This document shows, one piece after another, positions 9,284 to 17,864 of a DNA stretch of 64,000 nucleotides. Position numbers and translations under genes: made by a program. Within the stretch, counting starts at the first letter, position 1. Each line of letters opens with the position of its first letter. Under the pieces are notes generated by a model, which had not been told where the DNA came from, searched no databases, and saw nothing but the letters and a program-made list of their open reading frames with translations. Location of the stretch: positions 186,001 to 250,000 of the forward strand of contig NZ_CP049037.1 of NCBI RefSeq assembly GCF_011040495.1, given 5' to 3'. This DNA is from Pseudohalocynthiibacter aestuariivivens. GTDB taxonomy: Bacteria; Pseudomonadota; Alphaproteobacteria; Rhodobacterales; Rhodobacteraceae.

Positions 9284-10790
9284 GTCCGTCCTGAACATCG
9301 CTGTCAGGTCGTCAGTATATAGACCTGAACCCTTCGATCGCGTGCCATTTCCGCGTCAGCGGTCATGCAGGTTTGGCAGACCACCCAAATCAATTGGCGC
9401 AAAAAGACCCTCAGGTGCCTGAGGATCATGCGGATGTTGTGGCCGCAACCGCAAAGCACGGCGAAGAGCGCGTCGCCTTCGGTCCCTTTCAAGGTGCTTC
9501 GCGTCAGGCGACCGTCATTTTTCATGTGCCCGATCATCGGCTCGATGGCACTTCGCCGTCGCAAGAGCCTGGCGATGGTCCTGGTGACGCCACGCTTGGC
9601 ACCGCTGATGAAGACCTTCACGTTCTCAATGCCGTGGCCGCGGTATCCGCGATCAACAAAGGTCATGTCTGGCCGTTGATCGGTCAGGATTTCAACCTGC
9701 TCCAGCGCCTCGGCCAGCGTGTGGCCGTCGTAGGGATTGCCCGGCAGCGCCCGCATCCCCACCACGAAGCCACCCCGGTTGGTCGTAGCCACGCTGACCT
9801 TCGTGCCGAACTCGTAGCGCTTGTGCGCCTTGCCCTTGGAGATGCAATCCACCGCCGGCTCATGCAGGCTGTAAAGCTTCCTCTTGTCCTTCGGCTTCTG
9901 CGCCAGCAGCCGGTTCACCAGCGCGATCATTTCTTCCAGACGTACCTTCAGAGTTCCGTCCGGAACCTGGTCCAATTGTCGCTCGATGTCGCGCAGCACC
10001 CGGCCGGTGTAGCCCTTGAGCCGACGCAATGCCTTGCGCATCCGTTTGAACTGGCGGGCATGGGCATAGCGCCCGACCTGTCCAGCCAGCCGGGGCGCCA
10101 GGCGGTTGTAGTTCTGCCGCAGGCCGATCCCGGCCTCGCGGGCCAGCCCGACCAGCTTGCGCCGCGCCGTCTCATACAGCCGGGCATCGGTGGGATGGGC
10201 GATGTTCTTTTCCATCACGGTGGTATCGACGGTGACCCGCTTGAGGTCATTGCCCTTCACTGCCCCGGCGCGCTTCCCGGCTTCGATCGTCTCGGTCAGC
10301 ATCCATTCGACACCCTCCTCGCCGATCCGGTTGCGCCAGCGGGTCATAGAGGACGGATCAATCGGCAGACGATGCTGAAAGAACGTCTCGCCGCAGAAAT
10401 GCTGCCAATACGGGTTCTCGGCCCATCGCGCCACGACCGCCTCATCCGAGAGCGCGAAAGCATGCTGAAGATACAGAAGCCCCGCCACAAGACGCGGAGA
10501 GGTAGCGGGACGACCGGTATGGGAAGGAAAGAGCTCGGTCCATTCCCGTTCGAAGACCTCCCAGTCAATCAGGGTTTCCAGCTTCACCAGTTCGTGGCGC
10601 ATGTCGATCATCTCAACCAATCGGGCGCGCAGGAGATCGTCTTGTTCCGGAGGGGGCTTTCGCGGCTTCATATCATAGCTCGAAATTGCAGGGTTCCTGC
10701 CCGGATAATACGAAATCCTGCGATTCCTGCCTAACAAATTCGCGTCATATCCAAGCAAAATCAAACGGATAAGAGTTGTTCAGAGTGGAC
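9284..10790 (-). mobile_element. IS5-family insertion sequence inside the PotC-like permease
   Basis: A 1507-bp element with one transposase gene. Imperfect terminal inverted repeats begin GTCCGTCCTGAACATC on the left and GTCCACTCTGAACAAC on the right (12 of 16 match). TAATTG stands directly outside both ends (9278-9283 and 10791-10796) and reads as a target-site duplication, since joining the flanks across one copy restores the permease. The element is more GC-rich than the gene it entered. Confidence 0.9.
9304..10671 (-). CDS. IS5-family transposase
   Basis: Starting at the ATG at 10671 (MKPRKPPPEQDDL) the product is 455 residues; an upstream in-frame ATG at 10764 adds 31 atypical residues. 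The N-terminus carries the DUF772-like region (HTGRPATSPRLVAGLLYLQH, PYWQHFCGE), followed by a DDE nuclease core with VDTTVMEKNIAHPTD, FVDRGYRGHG and a C-terminal RRRSAIEPMIGHMK (the E of DDE). All expected blocks are present and the frame is unbroken, so it may be active. Confidence 0.93.
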   Translation of the reverse strand: MKPRKPPPEQDDLLRARLVEMIDMRHELVKLETLIDWEVFEREWTELFPSHTGRPATSPRLVAGLLYLQHAFALSDEAVVARWAENPYWQHFCGETFFQHRLPIDPSSMTRWRNRIGEEGVEWMLTETIEAGKRAGAVKGNDLKRVTVDTTVMEKNIAHPTDARLYETARRKLVGLAREAGIGLRQNYNRLAPRLAGQVGRYAHARQFKRMRKALRRLKGYTGRVLRDIERQLDQVPDGTLKVRLEEMIALVNRLLAQKPKDKRKLYSLHEPAVDCISKGKAHKRYEFGTKVSVATTNRGGFVVGMRALPGNPYDGHTLAEALEQVEILTDQRPDMTFVDRGYRGHGIENVKVFISGAKRGVTRTIARLLRRRSAIEPMIGHMKNDGRLTRSTLKGTEGDALFAVLCGCGHNIRMILRHLRVFLRQLIWVVCQTCMTADAEMARDRRVQVYILTT

Positions 10791-11295
10791 TAATTGGGTT
10801 TTCGCTGCTATTCTTTTTTTCACGTATCGGCGTGGAAAGCAGCGCGATCAAAATTATCCTTGCTCACGTTCTCATCACGCTACCCTACACAATTCGAACC
10901 AACGTTGCCTCGATGGCTGGAATCGGCGAAACGATGGTCGAGGCATCGCTTAGTTTAGGCGCGCGCGAGGGCCAAACGCTTCGGCGGATTGTTCTGCCAC
11001 TTGGGCGTACAGGAATCGCGACAGGTTTCATATTTGCCTTTGCATTCTCTATGGACGATATCGCCGTAACGATATTTTTGACCAGCCCAACAGTATACAC
11101 TTTACCCGCCGCGCTGATCGCCAATATGAAAGCCAACTTTGATCTGACGATTGCAGCAGCCTCGGTATTTCTCGCAGGCGTTGCGCTGCTAGTGATTATA
11201 ATTCTCGACAGGATTGTAGGTGTCGAAACGGTCATGGGGCAGGGTATCTACCGAAACTGATCTCGAACAAATATTCAACCTGATTGGAGCCCTAT

Positions 11296-12504
11296 ATGGC
11301 TGAACAGATTCACTCATTCGTTGAGCCCGCATTCGTGGACGATCTTCTGAAACCACTCTTGGCGTTCAACACGGCGAACCCTCCGGGTGACGAAGCCGCA
11401 GCTGCAAAATTCCTGTGTGAATGGATGTCTGCTCGTGGGATCGAAACACGCTACCTCGAGCCGTCGCCCGGGAGGGGAAATGCGTTGGGGATCGTCCGCG
11501 GCAAAGGTGGTGGCCCGACAATTGTTCTGAACTGGCATACCGACACACAGCCCATCGGGAGGGGATGGACAACCGATCCGCTGGGCTGCGAAGTTCGCGG
11601 TGGTCGGATTTACGGCCGTGGAACAGGTGACATGAAATCTGGCGTCTCTGCGATGCTGGCTGCCGGAGCCGCAATAGCGGCCCGGCCTGACCGGTTGGCT
11701 GGTAACCTGATCTTGCTAGCCTCTGCGGATGAGACATCTGGTGGGTATCACGGGGTCGGCGCAGTGCTCGACGCACTCAGTGAATTCAATGCCGATATGG
11801 CCGTCGTCTGTGAGCCAACTTTGGGGGACGTGGGGGTCGGCAACCGCGGCGTTGTCTGGATCAAAGCGAAAATCATCGGCCGGGGTGGACAGGCGGGAAA
11901 GTCTCATACTGGCGTCAATGCGATTTCTGTCGCGGCAGAATTGATAACGGCTATCGAGCGGGAGTTTCCAGACAGCCTCTCTGCGAACCCTTCGAAATAT
12001 GTACCAAACCCTTCCGTAGGGTTTGGTCAGATTTCAGGCGGTGAAAAACCAAACGTCATCGCCGAGGAATGTACGATCATAATCGATCGGCGGCTCACCA
12101 TCGGTGAGACTGAGAACATGGTTCTCGATCAGATGGGAGAAATCGCCAACATGGTTGCCTCTGCTAGAGGTGCATCGATAGATCTGACCAGTGAACTGTT
12201 CGTTCCTGCTGTCGAAGTCGATACTACTGAGCCAATTGTGGCTGAATGTGAGCGCGCGCTCATGGAAATCACAGGCAGGACAGCAAAGCTCCGTGGCCTG
12301 TCAGGATTCACGGATGCCCACTTTTTCGTGGCGGGATTGAATGTTCCTGCCGTCAACTTTGGTCCATGGTATTTAACACCACACCCCAGAGGTAGCTTTT
12401 CCGATATACCGGATGAATATGCACATATAGACGAGGTGATTTTGGGTGCTAAGGTTTACGAACGGCTATTGCTGAACATCTTGTCTGGTGGAACCAAGCC
12501 ATGA
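11296..12504 (+). CDS. M20 family metallopeptidase (ArgE/DapE-like deacylase)
   Basis: From the ATG at 11296, preceded by GGAG six bases upstream, 402 residues. Metal-site motifs: NWHTD (H81, D83), GRGTGDMKSG (D112), SADETSGG (E146), VCEPT and DAHFF. In most M20 enzymes the third motif carries two adjacent Glu (catalytic base and metal ligand); here the second position is Thr, which is unusual. These enzymes cleave N-acyl amino acids, small peptides or related amides. It sits after the transporter permease and overlaps the C26 gene by 4 nt (ATGA), so it probably hydrolyses the imported compound. Confidence 0.88.
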   Translation: MAEQIHSFVEPAFVDDLLKPLLAFNTANPPGDEAAAAKFLCEWMSARGIETRYLEPSPGRGNALGIVRGKGGGPTIVLNWHTDTQPIGRGWTTDPLGCEVRGGRIYGRGTGDMKSGVSAMLAAGAAIAARPDRLAGNLILLASADETSGGYHGVGAVLDALSEFNADMAVVCEPTLGDVGVGNRGVVWIKAKIIGRGGQAGKSHTGVNAISVAAELITAIEREFPDSLSANPSKYVPNPSVGFGQISGGEKPNVIAEECTIIIDRRLTIGETENMVLDQMGEIANMVASARGASIDLTSELFVPAVEVDTTEPIVAECERALMEITGRTAKLRGLSGFTDAHFFVAGLNVPAVNFGPWYLTPHPRGSFSDIPDEYAHIDEVILGAKVYERLLLNILSGGTKP

Positions 12505-12976
12505 CAAAACCGCCACTTATCGCCGTAACCTCAAACTTTAACAGCGCGAAGAACGAGTATTATCTTTTGGCGCCCTACGTGGAAGCTGTGTCCAAGGCGG
12601 GGGGGCAGCCAGTAATGCTACCTTACTGCTATGATGGGGACCTTGTGCAATATGCATCAAGATTTGATGGAGTGGTCTTTACAGGCGGGACTGATTTTTC
12701 GCCGGATTATTATGGAGGCCAGCACCATAGCGAAATTTCTGAGGTTCTTTCGAATCGTGATGGTTTCGAGTTTGAGTTCGCAAAAGCGGTGCTGAAGTCT
12801 GGCATGCCCGTACTCGGGATCTGTCGCGGAATGCAGTTAGTCAACGTTCTGCGTGGGGGGACGATTTTCGATCACACGCTTGACCAAAGGCCGTAAGCGG
12901 TGCGCCGCCCCCACACTTACGGGATAGCGCCTGATCTGCGATTCAGAGGCTTCTTTGTTTTGTGGGGAGTTTCTCG

Positions 12977-13363
12977 ATGGGAGCTACAAGCGAGTTTCTG
13001 GCAAGGGTGCCGCGCCGTGCGGACGGTAAGCGGAATTGGCCGTCTGAGTTGAAGGCTCGGATCGTGGCGGAGACGTTGATTGAAGGCGAGACAGTCAACG
13101 CGGTTGCGAAGCGGTATGAGTTGATCCCCAGCACTGTGTCTGATTGGCGGCGCATGGCGCGACAGGGCAAACTGGTTTTGCCCAATTTGGACGGCATGGA
13201 TTTTGTGCCTGTTGAGATTGAGACGCCTGCACCTGCGGTCCAGCCTCTGGCGGCGACATCCTCCGGCACGATTGATGTGATCAAAGGCGATGTCACCATT
13301 CGTCTTGATTCCGCGACGCCAGCGGCGCGGATCGGCGAGATCGCGCGGGCTTTGGCAACGTGA
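12977..13363 (+). CDS. tnpA: IS66 TnpA (helix-turn-helix accessory protein)
   Basis: Beginning at ATG 12977 (MGATSEFLARVPRRADG), 128 residues. The N-terminal half is a Tnp_IS66/transposase_8-like HTH (KARIVAETLIEGETVNAVA, then STVSDWRR). Required with TnpB and TnpC for IS66 movement. Its stop overlaps the start of tnpB by 4 nt. An upstream in-frame GTG at 12962 is less likely because GGGGAG stands before the ATG. Confidence 0.9.
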   Translation: MGATSEFLARVPRRADGKRNWPSELKARIVAETLIEGETVNAVAKRYELIPSTVSDWRRMARQGKLVLPNLDGMDFVPVEIETPAPAVQPLAATSSGTIDVIKGDVTIRLDSATPAARIGEIARALAT

Positions 13364-13713
13364 TCACGCCATCCCACAAGGTGCGGATTTTTGTGGCCAG
13401 CGATCCTGTGGACTTCCGCAAAGGTCATGACGGGCTGGCCGCCTTGGTGCAAAGCCAATTGCGCCAAAAGCCTTTTGATGGGTCGGTCTATGTCTTCCGG
13501 GCCAAGCGGGCGGATCGGCTGAAGATGATCTATTGGGACGGCAGCGGTCTGGTGATGGCGTATAAGCGGCTTGAAGATAACAGCTTTAAATGGCCTGCAA
13601 TCAAGAATGGGGTGATGCGCCTGGAACCTGCCCAGTTTGAAGCGCTGTTCGCGGGTTTGGATTGGCGGCGTGTACGGCCTTTGGAGGTGGCGGCTCCTGC
13701 TGCGGCGGAGTGA
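13360..13713 (+). CDS. tnpB: IS66 TnpB (IS66 Orf2 family)
   Basis: A 117-residue protein from a GTG start overlapping the tnpA stop. It shows the IS66 Orf2 hallmarks VDFRKGHDGLAALVQ, RADRLKMIYWDGSG and YKRLEDNSFKWP. Its exact biochemical role is not settled, but it is needed for transposition. Confidence 0.93.
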   Translation: MITPSHKVRIFVASDPVDFRKGHDGLAALVQSQLRQKPFDGSVYVFRAKRADRLKMIYWDGSGLVMAYKRLEDNSFKWPAIKNGVMRLEPAQFEALFAGLDWRRVRPLEVAAPAAAE

Positions 13714-13756
13714 CTCACTGGCACGTTTGCACGGGCCATTCTGCCCTTGTTTTGTT

Positions 13757-15280
13757 ATGGGAACAGGCATGACTGTGCCTGACAAATTGCCCGATGATAT
13801 CGCCGAACTGAAGGCGATTATCCGTGCGCAGCAGGATCAGAATGCGCGGCTTGAGGCCTTGGTTGCCTCCTTCAAGAAGGCACTGTTTGGTGCCAAATCC
13901 GAGAAGATCGATCCGGCCCAATACGAGTTGGAACTCGAAGACATCGAGACGGCCATCGCACAGGTGAAAGCCGAGATTGATGCGGATGAGCGCACCGCGC
14001 CCGTGCGGCCAGCAAAGCCGCGTCAGAGCAATCGTGGTTCACTGCCCAAGCATCTGGAGCGGGTGGAAGTGATCATTGAACCTGATGTCTTCTGCGCCTG
14101 CGGCGCCGAGCGTCATGTCATTGGCGAGGATGTCAGCGAAAGGCTGGACATTATCCCTGCCCAGTTCCGCGTGATTGTTACCCGGCGACCCAAATACGCC
14201 TGCCGCTCCTGTGAGGGTGGGATCACCCAAGCTCCGGCACTGGCCCACATCATTGCAGGCGGCATGCCAACCGAGGCCACGCTGGCGCATGTATTGGTCT
14301 CTAAATACGCTGATCACTTGCCGCTCTATCGACAAGCACAGATTTACAGCCGTCAAGGCATTAATCTGGATCGCTCGACCTTGGCCGCATGGGTGGGCAA
14401 ATCGGCGTTCGAATTGACCCCCATTTATGATGCCCTGATGGCCGATCTGAAGCACTCGACCAAGCTCTTCATGGATGAGACGCCCGCGCCGGTTCTGGCA
14501 CCTGGGCGCAAACGCACCAAAACAGGATACTTCTGGGCCCTTGCCCGCGATGACAGGCCTTGGGGTGGTGATGATCCCCCCGGTGTCGCCTTCACATATG
14601 CACCGGGGCGATCCGGTCAGCATGCAGAAGATATTTTGAAAAGCTTCAGCGGCACCCTGCAGGTCGATGGCTATGCTGGTTACAACCGCCTGCTGAAACG
14701 GCCTGCTCAGGATGTGACACTGGCTTATTGCTGGGCGCATGCCCGCCGCAAGCTGCATGATGTTACCCAATCTGGCGCGGCACCAATCGCGCAGGAAGGC
14801 TTGGCGCAAATCCAGGCGCTCTATCGCATCGAAAAAGATCTGCGCGGTCAGACTGCCGAGCAACGGCTCGCCGCGCGACAGGACCGCTCAAAACCCATCA
14901 TCGACGCCTTCGAGCTATGGCTTGTCCAAAACCGCGCCCGCGTCTCAGCAAAATCGCCGACCGGTGAGGCCCTGAAATACATCGCCAAATACTGGGATGG
15001 GCTGATCCTGTTCCTCAGCGATGGTCGCATCGAACTGGATTCCAATGCCGTCGAGCGGACGATCCGTCCAATTGCGCTCAACCGCAAAAACGCGCTCTTC
15101 GCCGGGCACGACGCTGGGGCGCAAAACTGGGCCGTCATCGCCTCCCTGATCGAAACCTGCAAACTCAACGAGATCGAACCTCACGGCTATCTGTCAGCTG
15201 TTCTCACCGCCATCGCCGAAGGACACAAGCAAACGGACATCAACAAACTGCTGCCCTGGAATTACGTCAGACCCGTGTGA
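13757..15280 (+). CDS. tnpC: IS66 TnpC (DDE transposase)
   Basis: About 507 residues from ATG 13757 (a second ATG at 13769, MTVPDKLPDDIAEL, is equally plausible). Order: N-terminal leucine-zipper-like coil with IRAQQDQNARLEALVASFKK, a zinc-ribbon region (CACGAER, CRSCEGG), then the DDE core with LFMDETPAPVLAPG, VDGYAGYNRL, YCWAHARRK and SNAVERTIRPIALNRKNALF. Complete and probably able to move the element. It ends 16 bp before the right terminus. Confidence 0.95.
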   Translation: MGTGMTVPDKLPDDIAELKAIIRAQQDQNARLEALVASFKKALFGAKSEKIDPAQYELELEDIETAIAQVKAEIDADERTAPVRPAKPRQSNRGSLPKHLERVEVIIEPDVFCACGAERHVIGEDVSERLDIIPAQFRVIVTRRPKYACRSCEGGITQAPALAHIIAGGMPTEATLAHVLVSKYADHLPLYRQAQIYSRQGINLDRSTLAAWVGKSAFELTPIYDALMADLKHSTKLFMDETPAPVLAPGRKRTKTGYFWALARDDRPWGGDDPPGVAFTYAPGRSGQHAEDILKSFSGTLQVDGYAGYNRLLKRPAQDVTLAYCWAHARRKLHDVTQSGAAPIAQEGLAQIQALYRIEKDLRGQTAEQRLAARQDRSKPIIDAFELWLVQNRARVSAKSPTGEALKYIAKYWDGLILFLSDGRIELDSNAVERTIRPIALNRKNALFAGHDAGAQNWAVIASLIETCKLNEIEPHGYLSAVLTAIAEGHKQTDINKLLPWNYVRPV

Positions 15281-15672
15281 CCAGCGCACCGCTTACCAAA
15301 GGCCTACCTCCTTTGACCATCGAAATGGTTCTCAGCTTGGCGACGCGGTGCATCAAGTCGAGCTACTTGATGGAAGCAATTTGCGCCGGATTTGCGATGT
15401 TGATAATCTTTGGGTGAATTCAGTTCACCATCAAGCCGTTGATATTTTGGGTTCCGGTCTCCACGCAACCGCACTTGCAAACGATGGCATAATCGAAGCT
15501 TTTGAAGACCGAGAGTATCCATTTTTGATGGGAATCCAATGGCACCCGGAACATTTGCCACAAGATCGGCGTCAGGGGCGAATCTTTGATGCATTCATCA
15601 CCGCAAGCTGTGACGGTGCTATCCCCCGGTGACGATCAGTTGGGGCATTTCCCTTATCTTTCTGCATTTATC

Positions 15673-15815
15673 TGACCTTATCCCCCACAACTCCTCCAAA
15701 TCTGTGCCGAGTCTGCCTGACAAAAGGACGGCCAAATGCAGAGATGATTTACGGACGAACCGATTATTGCGATGATCAAGGAGCGCCTGCACTATGTGCC
15801 GGTGTGAGGTGCTGG
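15673..15815 (+). pseudogene. Degenerate IS3-family remnant (right edge of accessory block)
   Basis: The stretch 15633-15986 has no intact gene. It contains TGACCTTATCCCCCAC, which resembles an IS3-family terminus beginning TGA. From ATG 15736 the reading is MQR-stop-FTDEPIIAMIKE, closely matching the OrfA start of IS3 elements (RFTDEQIIAMIKEQ) but with an in-frame stop at the fourth codon and loss of similarity after about 20 codons. It points right, whereas the similar remnant at 4385-4690 points left. Bases 15816-15986 hold nothing I can recognise. Confidence 0.5.
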
Positions 15816-15986
15816 GCGGCGTGCTGGCTGTGGGCATCATGTCCCGTCGCAATCCATGAAGGCAGCCCAGCCACCGAAGGCGTGGTGCTAAGTTCGAAAG
15901 AAACCGCCGTCTTGTTCTGCCCACTATAGGCCGTCACGTCGAAGGACCGTAGCGGTACGCAAGGCGTATGCAGCGCATCCTACGCT

Positions 15987-16469
15987 TTAGCGGCGTAGAG
16001 TGGATTCGGCGCTTTGCGTTTGGGGTCGTTCAACAATGACGACTTCCCGTCGTCCCCCAAGAGACAGGACTAGACCGACGATCAGAGAAATCGACCCGAG
16101 CACGAAGCCGAACAATCCGGCGATGCTTGTCATCAAGCCGCCGGCGATCACACTTCCGGTTGCGGCATAACCTTTGTCGGCGTCTGCAGCCCCAGAGACC
16201 ATTTCGTGCGAAACGACCCCGGATAGTATGAATGTCGAAACCGGCAACGCAAATATGGCCGCGCCCAAGAGCAAGAAGCCGCGCCCAAACGCGCGCCGGA
16301 TCGTAGGGGCAAACGCCGCCAATAGTGTAACTACGAAAAAGACGACGAAGAATCCCACCGTGCCCTTGCCGTCGGAAATGGCCGCAGAAAGCGGAGACAG
16401 CGCCAACCCGGCTGCGATGCCAAAGACCATCCCGACAATGATCTGAAAAACAATCCGAACAACTTTCAT
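15987..16469 (-). CDS. Small multi-pass membrane protein, function unknown
   Basis: From the ATG at 16469 (MKVVRIVFQIIVG) 160 residues with four predicted membrane spans: residues about 3-25, 38-57, 66-88 and 118-150, ending in a short basic tail (RREVVIVERPQTQS). An upstream extension to 16691 is open but has no membrane-protein character and is probably not translated. No family recognised. It stands alone between the IS3 remnant and tRNA-Ser. Confidence 0.55.
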   Translation of the reverse strand: MKVVRIVFQIIVGMVFGIAAGLALSPLSAAISDGKGTVGFFVVFFVVTLLAAFAPTIRRAFGRGFLLLGAAIFALPVSTFILSGVVSHEMVSGAADADKGYAATGSVIAGGLMTSIAGLFGFVLGSISLIVGLVLSLGGRREVVIVERPQTQSAESTLRR

Positions 16470-16792
16470 AGGTTCCCAGTCTCCAAGCACGCGTCGCCCA
16501 GTGCAGAAAAAACCAGCATCTTGTACCGCATAATTTCTCTCTACAACTTGAACGCGATCCAGCCAAATAGTGCCGCACTTTGCATCATGTGTCACGCGCG
16601 AAGGCATGATGTGGTCCAGAGGTAAGAGGCGAACGGGCTGCGACACTCGCTCAGGTTGCCGTGGTACTAGGGTGGGCCATTTGTTTGTCAAAATCCGGGA
16701 ACGGGATAGGTGCAGACGATGGGCCGCGATTCAAGTGTTTGGGTTAATTGCCCCGTAACACCTTGAATTGCCCAACGACGATCTTGTCAAAG
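16470..16792. other. 323-bp gap without a recognised gene
   Basis: Lies between the start of the four-span membrane protein and the 3' end of tRNA-Ser. The open frames here are short and lack recognisable motifs or ribosome sites. It presumably holds the promoter of the membrane protein; I saw no clear hexamers or terminator. Confidence 0.4.
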
Positions 16793-16882
16793 TGGCGGAG
16801 AGACAGGGATTCGAACCCTGGGAACCCGTGAAGGCTCAACGGTTTTCGAGACCGCCCCGTTCGACCACTCCGGCACCTCTCC
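16793..16882 (-). tRNA. tRNA-Ser (anticodon CGA)
   Basis: On the minus strand the sequence starts GGAGAGGTGCCGGAGTGG and ends GGTTCGAATCCCTGTCTCTCC-G-CCA. The 7-bp acceptor stem, the anticodon arm GGTCTCGAAAACC with CGA, a long class II variable arm and the T-arm with GGTTCGAATCC are all present; CCA is encoded. Reads UCG serine codons. Confidence 0.97.
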
Positions 16883-17021
16883 GCGGGGGTCTGGAAGCCA
16901 GCGTTTAATTGCCTTTGGCGGGCGAGACAAGGGGTTTTGCGTTGTTTGACCGGAGAAATCCAATAGTCTGGCGCGGACATGATCAGTGGCGGCCGCGGGT
17001 CGCGGCGCGGGGAGGTGGCAG

Positions 17022-17864
17022 ATGCTGAAATCGTTGCAAATATCGCAGGGGCGAAAGGGTCCGCTGTACGCGCTCTTGATTACGCTGATCTGCGCGTCCG
17101 TCATGGCGCAGGCGGCGGATCGTCCGCGGCTGGAGGCGTTTCTAAGGGTCACCGGGTTTGATACCGCGTTGGCGAGCATTGCCCATTCGGCGCAGGACGC
17201 ACCGATGATGCTGGGCATGTCGGCCAGCGATTTCGGCGCTGACTGGTCGCGCACGGCCAGCGATGTCTTTGCCGAGGATGTCCTGCACGGGATCGCGCTT
17301 GATATTCTTGAACACACGCTGAGCGACGATCTGCTGAATGTCGCAGCGGAGTTTTACGCGTCGCCTTTGGGCGTGCGGCTGGTGGCCGAGGAAAATGCCT
17401 CTCATCGCGAAGAGGACAACGACATGAAGCAGGCGGGTGGCGCGGTTCTGATCGAAGAGGCGACGCCGGAGCGGTTGACGCAGTTGGTGCGTCTGACCGA
17501 GGCGGTGGACAGTTCTGGTGTGACGATTTCGGCCATTCGCGAAGTGCAGGTCCGGTTTCTGATAGCCGCATCGACGGCGGGTGTGCTGGACCGCGAGATC
17601 GATGAGGCAACGCTGAGGCAGCTACTGGGGGCGGGGGATGCCGAGTTGCGCGAGTCGCTGAAAGTCAGTGGTCTGAACAGTGCGGCCTATACCTATGAGG
17701 CGTTCAGCAACGCGGAATTGGCGGCGTATGCCGATGCGTTGGAGGCGCCGCAGATGCAGCGAGTCTATGAGTTGATGAATGCCATCCAGTTCGAGATCAT
17801 GGCCGAGCGGTTCGAGGTTCTGGCGCTGCGCATGGCGGACATGGGACCGGGGCAGGCGCTGTGA
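17022..17864 (+). CDS. DUF2059-type periplasmic protein (first of tandem pair)
   Basis: Start chosen at ATG 17022 (MLKSLQISQGRKG) after GGGGAGG; an upstream in-frame start at 16986 adds an unlikely Gly/Arg-rich tail. About 280 residues with a signal sequence (LYALLITLICASVMAQA-AD). The helical pattern around VAAEFYASPLGVRLVAEE and a second similar half (LAAYADALEAPQMQRVYEL) is typical of DUF2059, whose proteins have two such repeats. The next gene overlaps it by 4 nt and encodes a related protein. Function unknown; probably periplasmic. Confidence 0.7.
   Translation: MLKSLQISQGRKGPLYALLITLICASVMAQAADRPRLEAFLRVTGFDTALASIAHSAQDAPMMLGMSASDFGADWSRTASDVFAEDVLHGIALDILEHTLSDDLLNVAAEFYASPLGVRLVAEENASHREEDNDMKQAGGAVLIEEATPERLTQLVRLTEAVDSSGVTISAIREVQVRFLIAASTAGVLDREIDEATLRQLLGAGDAELRESLKVSGLNSAAYTYEAFSNAELAAYADALEAPQMQRVYELMNAIQFEIMAERFEVLALRMADMGPGQAL

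Larger units (their letters stand above)
8926..11260 (+). pseudogene. PotC-like ABC permease interrupted by an IS5-family element
   Basis: The gene begins at ATG 8926 and reads normally to 9283 (…IVPGVVIG), where it enters an inserted element and stops after two foreign codons. The rest resumes at 10797 and runs to 11260 (SLLFFFSRIGV… to the end). Removing 9284-10790 and one copy of TAATTG restores a single frame of 822 nt, 273 residues, with the joint reading VVIGFSLLFF and the EAA loop ASLSLGAREGQTLRRIVLP intact. No other lesion is visible in the two halves, so the disruption looks recent. The stretch 10832-11260 can be read as a separate frame but lacks the first half of the permease and should not be taken as a gene. 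Confidence 0.93.
12893..15296 (+). mobile_element. IS66-family insertion sequence
   Basis: A 2404-bp element with the IS66 three-gene set (tnpA, tnpB, tnpC). The terminal inverted repeats start GTAAGCGGTGCGC, perfect over 13 bp (12893-12905 and 15284-15296). The 8-bp direct repeat CAAAGGCC borders both ends (12885-12892 and 15297-15304), the duplication size usual for IS66. It lies inside the PuuD-like gene. All three frames are open. Confidence 0.96.
12501..15632 (+). pseudogene. C26 glutamine amidotransferase / PuuD-like hydrolase interrupted by IS66
   Basis: The 5' part (12501-12892) contains the class I amidotransferase nucleophile in GICRGMQLVNV; the 3' part (15305-15632) has VHHQAVD and the catalytic His-Glu of GIQWHPEHLP. 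Deleting 12893-15296 and one copy of CAAAGGCC joins them in frame (DQRPTSFDHR) as a 239-residue protein, the normal length for gamma-glutamyl-GABA hydrolase (PuuD) and relatives that release gamma-linked glutamate from amines. As it stands the Cys and His/Glu are on separate fragments, so no activity is expected. Both halves look otherwise undamaged. Confidence 0.92.

Noticed and set aside
9373..10734. 453-codon open frame on the plus strand within the IS5 element
   Set aside because: Antisense shadow of the IS5 transposase, with no recognisable motif.
10832..11260. Short PotC-like permease as a separate gene
   Set aside because: It is the 3' fragment of the permease split by the IS5 element; its apparent start is an internal codon.
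14039..14863. 274-codon open frame antisense to IS66 tnpC
   Set aside because: tnpC has all family motifs in the forward frame; the reverse frame has none.
16793..16882. tRNA-Ser as attachment site of a genomic island including the accessory block
   Set aside because: No integrase gene and no duplicated tRNA 3' end were seen on the left side, and IS remnants explain the edges better.
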